5,123 nucleotides of DNA from Bacteroidales bacterium (GTDB taxonomy: Bacteria > Bacteroidota > Bacteroidia > Bacteroidales > PUMT01). The notes beneath the pieces were generated by a model. That model worked only from the letters and a program-made list of their open reading frames with translations, made no database searches and was not told the origin of the DNA. The stretch covers positions 1 through 5,123 of the forward strand of contig SLOS01000129.1 in assembly GCA_007132365.1 (NCBI GenBank). Direction: 5' to 3'. A program made the translations under genes and the position numbers. Of this stretch, positions 1 through 5,123 are shown piece after piece (the first letter of the stretch is position 1; every line of letters begins with the position of its first letter).

Positions 1-1224
1 GGCACGGGTACCGAGCCCATGCTGGGGGGAGCCATAGCCGAGGCGATACTGGAGCGGCTCAATCAGAACCGCACCTACGGGGTGATAACGACCCATTACA
101 CCAACCTGAAACACTTTGCGGCCTCCGCTGAAGGAATTGTGAACGGGGCAATGCTTTTTGATACCGGCCGGATGGAGCCTCTTTTTATCCTGGAAACGGG
201 CAAGCCGGGCAGCTCCTTTGCCTTTGAGGTGGCCCGCAAGATCGGCCTGCCCGAGGAGATACTGCAGTCTGCCGCCGGGAAGGTGGGCGAGGACCATATC
301 CAGTTTGACCGGCACCTGAAGGATATTATAAGGGACAAGCATTACTGGGACCGCAAGAGGAAAAAAATAAGGCAGATAGAGAAGAAGCTTGAACAGGACC
401 TGGAGAGTTACGGCGCGAAGCTTGAATCGGCTGAAAAGGAGAGGAAGGAGATTGTTGCCCGTGCCAGGGAGGAGGCGCGTATGCTGCTTGATACCGTTAA
501 CAGGAGGATTGAAAACACCATAAGGGAGATCAGGGAGACCCAGGCCGAAAAGGAGAGGACCAGGGAGGCCCGGAAAAAGCTTGAGGGGCTCAGTGATGAG
601 GTTGAGTCACCATCCGGGGAAGGGCTGGATGCTGAAAAAAAGCTGGAGCAGCTCAGGGCGAAGCAGGAGAGGCTCAGGAGGAAAAAAGAGAAGGCAGACA
701 AGGGGGATGCAGCAATAGCAGCCGGTAAAGATGAGGTTGAAAAGGAAGACAGTAAAATTAGAAAGGGTGATATTGTGCGGCTTTTCGGCCGCGATATGGC
801 AGGAGAAGTGCTGGATGTGAGCGCGAAAAGTATTATGGTAGCATTCGGTAATATGGTAACCACGGTAAAAGAGAGCAGGCTGGAAAAGCTTGGCCACAGC
901 GAGGTGAAGAAAATGCAAAAGGGCCGGGCCGGCACCGGCAGTGTTTCCGGATTTAATCTGAGAGACAGGAAGCTTAATTTCAGGGCAGAAAGGGATGTGA
1001 GAGGCATGCGTGCCGATGAGGCGATGGATGTGATCAGTCATTTCATTGACGATGCCCTTATGGTGGGCGCAAGGGAGGTTAAGATACTGCACGGCAAGGG
1101 TAACGGCATACTGAGGCAGATTATAAGGGACTACCTTGCTACCGTGCCACCGGTGAAATCCTTTCGTGATGAACACGTTGAGTTCGGGGGGGCAGGCATT
1201 ACGGTGGTAGAGCTGGAGAACTGA
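1..1224 (+). CDS. mutS2: Endonuclease MutS2, C-terminal part (5' truncated by window edge)
   Basis: MutS2 is a cytosolic MutS-like ATPase with a C-terminal Smr nuclease domain. It is known for limiting recombination and, in some bacteria, for acting on collided ribosomes. The reading frame is open from the first base, and the first visible residues, GTGTEP, continue the Walker B region of the MutS-type ATPase, so the true start lies upstream. Numbering visible residues from nt 1 (407 in total), the ATPase end contains the THYTNLKH switch segment near 31-38 and a G-x-PGSSFAFEVARKIGLP stretch near 67-84. A long, highly charged coiled coil rich in Glu, Lys and Arg covers about 100-250. A small beta domain beginning KGDIVRLFGRDMAGEV lies at about 255-298. 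The Smr domain is at about 332-407, with DVRG near 332 and the HGKGNG motif at 364-369. Full MutS2 proteins are usually near 800 residues, so about half is present. It ends at TGA and shows no break. Identification is very secure. Confidence 0.97.
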   Translation, partial: GTGTEPMLGGAIAEAILERLNQNRTYGVITTHYTNLKHFAASAEGIVNGAMLFDTGRMEPLFILETGKPGSSFAFEVARKIGLPEEILQSAAGKVGEDHIQFDRHLKDIIRDKHYWDRKRKKIRQIEKKLEQDLESYGAKLESAEKERKEIVARAREEARMLLDTVNRRIENTIREIRETQAEKERTREARKKLEGLSDEVESPSGEGLDAEKKLEQLRAKQERLRRKKEKADKGDAAIAAGKDEVEKEDSKIRKGDIVRLFGRDMAGEVLDVSAKSIMVAFGNMVTTVKESRLEKLGHSEVKKMQKGRAGTGSVSGFNLRDRKLNFRAERDVRGMRADEAMDVISHFIDDALMVGAREVKILHGKGNGILRQIIRDYLATVPPVKSFRDEHVEFGGAGITVVELEN

Positions 1225-1238
1225 ACAGTGATAGTTTC

Positions 1239-1264
1239 TGCCGGAACCAGCTCTGGCTCCGGCA
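1239..1264 (+). terminator. Hairpin after mutS2, possible transcription terminator
   Basis: Fifteen bases after the mutS2 stop codon, TGCCGGA (1239-1245) pairs perfectly with TCCGGCA (1258-1264). A further CCA/TGG pairing is possible inside, after one mismatch, leaving a four-base loop. The following DNA is AT-rich (TATTTATCATTGCATTTG) but has no uninterrupted T tract, so this is not a canonical intrinsic terminator. Position and stem strength suggest it marks the end of the mutS2 transcript. It could instead only stabilise the 3' end of the RNA. Confidence 0.5.
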
Positions 1265-1273
1265 TATTTATCA

Positions 1274-1301
1274 TTGCATTTGTTAATAAATATTATATTT
1301 G
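1274..1301 (+). promoter_or_regulatory. Candidate Bacteroidota-type promoter for the DUF5916 gene
   Basis: TATATTTG at 1294-1301 matches the Bacteroidota -7 consensus TAnnTTTG exactly. An ATTG at 1273-1276 is a three-of-four match to the TTTG -33 element. The 17-base spacer is slightly shorter than the usual 19 or so. Transcription would start near 1308 and give a leader of roughly 125 bases before the proposed start codon at 1436. The box lies in AT-rich DNA where chance matches are common, so support is modest. Confidence 0.4.
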
Positions 1302-1435
1302 CCCGGTAAAACGTTTCCGCTGCAAAAATAATCTGACTTTTTATGACCTGACTGTTTGGTCAGAATTCAGAAAAAGTGAACTGCCTCCTTCTTACCGGTG
1401 GTGGTTTTTTAGGATCGTATAAAAATTATTAAACA
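1302..1435 (+). promoter_or_regulatory. Leader region upstream of the DUF5916 gene, with small repeats
   Basis: This stretch has no convincing gene. It contains CCGGTAA at 1303-1309 and its reverse complement TTACCGG at 1392-1398, able to pair over about 80 bases. It also has a direct repeat CTGACT-N-TTT at 1333 and 1348, a five-base-pair hairpin TGACC/GGTCA (1344-1348 with 1358-1362), and GTTTTTTAG at 1404-1412. The last 20 bases before the start are A/T-rich, which suits initiation in Bacteroidota without a Shine-Dalgarno sequence. An AGGA at 1411-1414 is too far from the start to be a normal ribosome-binding site. No known riboswitch was recognised. Confidence 0.4.
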
Positions 1436-3592
1436 TTGGCAAGATATTTATTAATTGCACTGGCGGCGCTGTTTTTTAAGCCCTGTATTCTTTTTCCCCA
1501 GTCTTATGCAACTGTTACCCGCACCAGCCAGGCTCCTGTAATTGACGGAGTGTTGTCTGATGATGTCTGGAGTCAGGCTGTTCCGGTAACAGATTTTGTC
1601 CAGAGGGAACCCGATAACGGGGCTCATGCCACTCAGGATACGGAAATTTACCTGCTGTATGATGATAATTTTTTTTATATCGGTATCAGGTGTTATGACG
1701 ACCCGGATAAGATTATCAGCAGGGAGATGGCAAGGGATGTCAACCTGGGGAATGATGACAGGGTCCAGATCATAATTGACACCCATCTTGACGGCAGGAG
1801 CGCCTACTGGTTCCAGATCGGACCGCGCGGCTCCATTGGGGATGCCGTTATCAGTGCGAACGGCCAGGGGTTCAACAGGGAGTGGCAGGGACTGTGGGAC
1901 GGCAGGGCATCTGTTCAGCCACACGGATGGGAAGCGGAGATTGCCATCCCCTTCAAGACAATCAATTTTACAGAAGGACAATCCACATGGGGGGTTAAAT
2001 TCATAAGATACATACGCCGTAATCTTGAAGCCGTTTACTGGCCGGCTGCAAATCTCAACAACCACCGGTTCCAGGTTTCGGATGCGGGGTTGTTGAAGGG
2101 ACTGGAGGGAATAAGCCAGGGAGTTGGACTGGATATTAATCCCTGGACCCTTGGAGGGCACGACAAGCCCGGGAGAGGGGAAAGCCCCTTTATGGTCGAT
2201 GGAGGTGTGGATATTTTTTACCAGGTAACTCCCGGACTCCGTGGGGTGCTTACCGTTAATACAGATTTTGCCGAGACGGAAGCAGACACCCGTCAGATCA
2301 ACCTTACGCGTTTCAGCCTTCATTTCCCTGAAAAAAGGGATTTTTTTCTTGACGGGGCCAACTATTTCAACTTTGGTATTGGCGGAGAGAGGGACAATCC
2401 TTATTCACAGAGAATTATTCCGTTTTTCAGCAGGCGGATCGGACTGGACAGGTCGGGAGAGCAGTTACCGATATATGCCGGCGGAAGGTTTACAGGGCAG
2501 GCAGGGGACTGGAACGTGGGACTTGTGAATATATTCCAGGAAAAGCAGTTTGACAACAACAATTTCACAGCCATGAGGGTATCCAGGAACCTGGGAAGGC
2601 AGTCAGCTGCAGGGATGATCGCTACTCTCGGCAATGCAATCTCTGCCGGCAACAATGCCCTTTATGGTTTTGACACCAGGCTGGCCACTTCCACGCTTGG
2701 CGGGGACAAGAACCTGGCTTTTACGGCTTACGGGATGCAGTCGGTTACCGAAACGCCCGGAAACAGCAGGTCGGTGGACAACGCTTTTGGGGCGGAACTC
2801 AATTACCCTAATGATCTTTTTTTTGGCAGGGCTGGTTTCCTGCAGATTGGTGATGAATTTACCGCCGGAATAGGGTTTGTACCCCGGAAGGGGATCAGGG
2901 AGTATTATTTTTCTGCCGGTGCCGGTCCCCGACCCGGAAGATATGGCATCCTGCAGATAACCTCGAAGGTGGATCTCGATCATATTTCCGGTTCTAACGG
3001 ACTGCTGCAGAGCAGGGAGTTTAAGATCACTCCCCTGGAAGTACGATTTACAACAGGGGAAGAGCTCGAAGCAGAGGTTACATTTTCACATGAGAGCCTT
3101 CCTGAGGATTTCAATCTGCTGGGGAAGATACTGATCCCGGCGGGAAAATATGATTTTAAAACAACTACATTGGAGTTAGGGTCTGCAAAACAGAGAAACC
3201 TTTGGGCAACATTTGAGTATGAGTGGGGAGGTTTCTACCAGGGTAATAGGAGGAGTTACGAGATAACGGCCGGCTGGCAGGTATTTGTGAACCTTTTTCT
3301 GAGTGCCGAGGTTGAAAGGAGTTATCTCTCTTTCCCCGAAAGGGATATAGAGGTGGGGATATACAGGCTGATAATGAATATCCTTTTCAGTCCCCGCATC
3401 AACATGTTCACCTTTATCCAGTATGACGATGTTACAGATAATGCAGGCTGGCAGTCCCGCTTCCGCTGGATCATCAGGCCGGGCCGTGAAGTTCTTGTGG
3501 CGTGGAACTCGAACATAACTGATCCGATGGACAGGTTTGCGGTGTCGGAAAGTGCCCTGAGATTCAAGCTTAAATACAATATAAGGTTTTAA
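1436..3592 (+). CDS. Secreted DUF5916 protein with CBM9-like domain, predicted outer-membrane barrel
   Basis: The 718-residue product begins with a signal peptide (MARYLL, then a hydrophobic run, probable cleavage just after PQSYA near residue 25). There is no lipobox, so it is not a lipoprotein. Residues about 33-185 resemble a family 9 carbohydrate-binding-like domain: APVIDGVLSDDVWSQA, then YLLYDDNFFYIGIRCYDD, then GWEAEIAIPF. The rest matches DUF5916, with its hallmark stretch at about 274-305 (NTDFAETEAD, RQINLTRFSLHFPEKRDFFL). The protein ends in alternating aromatic/polar strands and a terminal Phe (KLKYNIRF), as expected of an outer-membrane beta barrel. The start is TTG at 1436. An in-frame TAA at 1430-1432 rules out anything further upstream, and the next in-frame ATG (residue 98) would remove the signal peptide and half the binding domain. 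No susC/susD-type genes are adjacent. The molecular function of DUF5916 is not established; sugar binding or transport is inference. Confidence 0.9.
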   Translation: MARYLLIALAALFFKPCILFPQSYATVTRTSQAPVIDGVLSDDVWSQAVPVTDFVQREPDNGAHATQDTEIYLLYDDNFFYIGIRCYDDPDKIISREMARDVNLGNDDRVQIIIDTHLDGRSAYWFQIGPRGSIGDAVISANGQGFNREWQGLWDGRASVQPHGWEAEIAIPFKTINFTEGQSTWGVKFIRYIRRNLEAVYWPAANLNNHRFQVSDAGLLKGLEGISQGVGLDINPWTLGGHDKPGRGESPFMVDGGVDIFYQVTPGLRGVLTVNTDFAETEADTRQINLTRFSLHFPEKRDFFLDGANYFNFGIGGERDNPYSQRIIPFFSRRIGLDRSGEQLPIYAGGRFTGQAGDWNVGLVNIFQEKQFDNNNFTAMRVSRNLGRQSAAGMIATLGNAISAGNNALYGFDTRLATSTLGGDKNLAFTAYGMQSVTETPGNSRSVDNAFGAELNYPNDLFFGRAGFLQIGDEFTAGIGFVPRKGIREYYFSAGAGPRPGRYGILQITSKVDLDHISGSNGLLQSREFKITPLEVRFTTGEELEAEVTFSHESLPEDFNLLGKILIPAGKYDFKTTTLELGSAKQRNLWATFEYEWGGFYQGNRRSYEITAGWQVFVNLFLSAEVERSYLSFPERDIEVGIYRLIMNILFSPRINMFTFIQYDDVTDNAGWQSRFRWIIRPGREVLVAWNSNITDPMDRFAVSESALRFKLKYNIRF

Positions 3593-3732
3593 CTGACGGG
3601 GCTTACCGGAACATACAGCCGGCTTAAAAAAAACATTATCCGCCCAGCAATTATCTTTTACCGGTAACTTCAGGAAGGGTTGTTTTTTAGAAGGCAATGT
3701 TGCATGTTTGCATTTAATTATCTTGTAATATA
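3593..3732 (+). promoter_or_regulatory. AT-rich gap upstream of the glycosyltransferase gene
   Basis: No gene is seen here. The region holds TTACCGG at 3603-3609, a run of eight A residues at 3626-3633, a perfect palindrome at 3658-3667 and GTTTTTTAG at 3682-3690. The promoter for the following gene probably lies here. The nearest resemblance to a -7 box is TTATCTTG at 3718-3725, which is imperfect and would leave a leader of only a few bases, so I do not call it. No convincing terminator for the upstream gene was found: CCGG/CCGG pairing at 3606-3622 is weak and is followed by A rather than T residues. Confidence 0.4.
3658..3667. repeat. Perfect 10-bp palindrome TTACCGGTAA, possible operator
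   Basis: TTACCGGTAA is its own reverse complement and lies 65 bases before the glycosyltransferase start. Its first eight bases, TTACCGGT, recur exactly at 1392-1399, upstream of the DUF5916 gene. A short symmetric site of this kind could bind a dimeric regulator, but no regulator gene is visible and the core heptamer also occurs inside coding DNA at 722 and 1583. The palindrome itself is certain; the operator role is a guess. Confidence 0.35.
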
Positions 3733-4746
3733 ATGATAAAACTTGCCCTCCTTTCCCCCGTGGCATGGAGAACACCTCCCAGGCACTACGGTCCCTGGGA
3801 ACAGGTGGCGTATAACATTGCAAGGGGGGTGTCGGCGCTGGGTGTGGATGTGACCCTTTATGCAACCGGTGACTCAGACAGCCCCGGGAAGCTTGAATAT
3901 ATAATTGAGAGAGGTTACGAGGAGGACCGGTCTGTCGATGCAAAAGTTGCCGAGTGCATGCACATATCCTGCCTGATGGAGAGGGCCGGTGAATATGACC
4001 TGATACACAATAATTTTGATTTTTTGCCCCTCACATGGTCACGTCTGGTTGATACACCCTTGGTGACCACCATACATGGTTTTTCATCGCCCCGTATCCT
4101 GCCTGTCTACCAGAGATACAATGACAGGTGTCATTACGTTTCAATCAGCAACTCCGACCGCAGTCCGTTGCTCCGTTACATTGCCACAGTCTATAACGGC
4201 CTGGATCCCGCGCAGTTCACACTCAGGGAGGAGCCTGATGACTACCTGCTTTACCTGGGCCGCATACACCATGACAAGGGGGCATATGAAGCAATCCGGA
4301 TTGCACGCAAATCCGGCAGGCGGCTGCTTATAGCGGGGATTGTCCAGGACCGGGCCTATTTCAGCGAAAAGGTTGAACCTTACCTTGACGGTGAACAGAT
4401 CGTGTTTCTTGGCAGTGTGGGACCTCAGAAGAGGGATGAGCTGCTCGGGGGAGCATTTGCGCTGCTTCACCCGGTTAATTTTGAGGAGCCTTTCGGACTC
4501 AGCGTTGCCGAGGCAATGTTTTGCGGGACACCTGTGCTGGCCTTTAACCGGGGCTCCATGCCCGAGCTGATTGAAGACGGGAGGACCGGCTTTCTGGCAG
4601 GCACTGTCGATGAGGTTGCAGAGCTGCTGGCACAGGTGCCGTCAATAGATCGCCGCTATTGCCGGGAGCACGCTGAAAAGAATTTCAGCCTTGAAAAGAT
4701 GGCAGCAGATTACCTTGAGGTTTACAGAAAGATATTGGGGTACTGA
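3733..4746 (+). CDS. Family 4 glycosyltransferase (GT-B fold, AviE-like)
   Basis: This complete 337-residue cytosolic enzyme should transfer a sugar from a nucleotide-sugar donor, with retention, to an unidentified acceptor. The N-terminal half carries the acceptor-side loop (PPRHYGPWEQVAYNIARG, residues 15-32), then VTLYATGDSDSPG, DLIHNNFDF (89-97) and TTIHGF (112-117). The donor half starts after YNGLD (154-158) and has YLGRIHHDKG (174-183). Its E-x7-E motif, EPFGLSVAE, is at 252-260, followed by GTPVLAFNRGSMPELIEDGRTGFL. The usual glycine loop YGG-x-E appears as YGPWE. These features fit the AviE-like subgroup of GT4. Length is normal to slightly short, and there is no transmembrane segment. 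The ATG at 3733 starts directly at the conserved first beta strand (IKLALLSPV) and has no clear Shine-Dalgarno sequence. It converges on a GH130 gene, a family often found beside such transferases. Donor and acceptor cannot be read from sequence. Confidence 0.93.
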   Translation: MIKLALLSPVAWRTPPRHYGPWEQVAYNIARGVSALGVDVTLYATGDSDSPGKLEYIIERGYEEDRSVDAKVAECMHISCLMERAGEYDLIHNNFDFLPLTWSRLVDTPLVTTIHGFSSPRILPVYQRYNDRCHYVSISNSDRSPLLRYIATVYNGLDPAQFTLREEPDDYLLYLGRIHHDKGAYEAIRIARKSGRRLLIAGIVQDRAYFSEKVEPYLDGEQIVFLGSVGPQKRDELLGGAFALLHPVNFEEPFGLSVAEAMFCGTPVLAFNRGSMPELIEDGRTGFLAGTVDEVAELLAQVPSIDRRYCREHAEKNFSLEKMAADYLEVYRKILGY

Positions 4747-4753
4747 TCCCGGG

Positions 4754-4809
4754 GGACCATATTCGTTATTGACAGCGATAAACTGTTTGAATATTGAAAA
4801 CCATGGTCC
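4754..4809. terminator. Inverted repeat between convergent genes, possible bidirectional terminator
   Basis: GGACCAT (4754-4760) is the exact reverse complement of ATGGTCC (4803-4809). Inside it ATATTC (4759-4764, sharing two bases with the outer arm) can pair with GAATAT (4789-4794), and ACAG (4772-4775) with CTGT (4783-4786) around a seven-base loop. The outer arms begin eight bases after the glycosyltransferase stop and end directly against the GH130 stop, filling the convergent gap. There is no strong T tract on either strand, so it is not a textbook intrinsic terminator. Its placement suits shared 3'-end formation for both genes. Confidence 0.45.
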
Positions 4810-5123
4810 TCAGGATTTCAGCTCTTTTAGCAGGTCATCAAGGTTAACAGAGGCGAATCCCGCACCCGTATCAGAAAGTCCGTAGGGTATGACCAGCTCA
4901 TTGTTGTGAACCATGGCACCGCAGGAATATACCACGTTGGGCACGTATCCCTCCCGCTCCTCTGCATTGGCCACCAGAAGGGGCTCTTTCAGCCGGCCGA
5001 TCACCTTTGTCGGGTCATCCAGATCCAGCAGGCTAATGCTCAGGCAATACTGGCGGACCGGCCCGACCGCGTGGGTAAGGACCAGCCATCCTTCGGAGGT
5101 CTCTATCGGTGAGCCGCAGTTAC
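4810..5123 (-). CDS. GH130 family glycoside phosphorylase/hydrolase, C-terminal part (5' truncated by window edge)
   Basis: The last 103 residues are visible on the minus strand, ending at TGA (4812-4810). The start lies beyond the right edge. Counting visible residues, the segment opens with NCGSPIETSEGWLVLTHAVG (1-20), then SLLDLDDPTKVIGRLKEPLL (30-49), EEREGYVPNVVYSCGA (54-69) and PYGLSDTGAGFASVNLDDLL (79-98). This is the characteristic end of GH130 enzymes, five-bladed propellers that act on beta-mannosides, mostly by phosphorolysis (mannosyl-phosphate release) and in some members by hydrolysis. The catalytic Asp and most phosphate-contacting residues would lie in the missing part, so phosphorylase and hydrolase cannot be told apart. 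The family's usual T/Y-H-G-V stretch reads THAVG here. No signal peptide can be assessed. It converges on the family 4 glycosyltransferase, 63 bases away, suggesting a shared glycoside pathway. An in-frame GTG at 5004 is not the start, because homologous sequence continues upstream of it. Confidence 0.93.
   Translation of the reverse strand, partial: NCGSPIETSEGWLVLTHAVGPVRQYCLSISLLDLDDPTKVIGRLKEPLLVANAEEREGYVPNVVYSCGAMVHNNELVIPYGLSDTGAGFASVNLDDLLKELKS

Noticed and set aside
408..1007. 199-codon minus-strand open frame rich in Ser, Leu and Phe
   Set aside because: It is the antisense image of the Lys/Glu/Arg-rich MutS2 coiled coil, which always yields Ser/Leu/Phe-rich shadows.
1228..1422. 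Small 64-codon open frame just after mutS2, GTG start
   Set aside because: It runs through the mutS2 hairpin and the AT-rich promoter-like region, has no ribosome-binding signal, and its composition (KYYICPVKRFRCKNN) is not protein-like for this genome.
1451..2323. 290-codon open frame on the minus strand
   Set aside because: It lies wholly antisense to the strongly supported DUF5916 gene and its translation shows no recognisable domain; it is a by-product of that gene's codon use.
3666..3688. Possible intrinsic terminator: AACTT/GGGTT pairing before TTTTTT
   Set aside because: The stem needs two G-T pairs and has only one G-C pair, so it is too weak to call despite the T tract.
3176..3943. 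255-codon minus-strand open frame spanning the gap between the DUF5916 and glycosyltransferase genes
   Set aside because: It overlaps two well-supported genes antisense, is rich in Pro, Arg and His with no recognisable fold, and depends on the gap happening to lack stops.
1..5123. Search for defence systems, CRISPR arrays, insertion sequences, tRNAs and attachment sites
   Set aside because: No regularly spaced repeats, transposase-like reading frames, terminal inverted repeats or tRNA-like folds were seen; the coding content is ordinary chromosomal.

Overview
The window looks like a chromosomal segment from a member of the Bacteroidota. The reasons are a MutS2 C-terminus of the kind found in that phylum, a DUF5916 outer-membrane-type protein (a family largely from Bacteroidota and relatives), starts without clear Shine-Dalgarno sequences, AT-rich leaders, and a TAnnTTTG-type promoter box. 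Arginine is very often encoded by AGG. GC is moderate in genes and lower between them. The genus cannot be named from this.

Layout: nt 1-1224 (+) is the C-terminal part of mutS2, cut by the left edge. A 211-bp AT-rich gap holds a hairpin after mutS2 and a candidate promoter. Nt 1436-3592 (+) encodes a secreted 718-residue DUF5916 protein with an N-terminal CBM9-like domain, apparently starting at TTG. A 140-bp gap with a perfect 10-bp palindrome follows. Nt 3733-4746 (+) encodes a complete family 4 glycosyltransferase of the AviE-like type. After a 63-bp convergent gap containing an inverted repeat, nt 4810-5123 (-) is the C-terminal 103 residues of a GH130 glycoside phosphorylase/hydrolase, cut by the right edge.

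Function: mutS2 is a housekeeping DNA/ribosome-maintenance gene with no evident link to the rest. The glycosyltransferase and the GH130 enzyme form a plausible make-and-break pair for a small, possibly mannose-containing, glycoside; this rests on family knowledge and adjacency only. The DUF5916 protein is predicted to be an outer-membrane barrel with a periplasmic or surface carbohydrate-binding-like domain and has no established function. There is no sign of mobile elements, CRISPR arrays, tRNA/rRNA genes or a defence system. The window is mostly ordinary, and the points worth checking are in the intergenic DNA and the glycosyltransferase-GH130 pairing.
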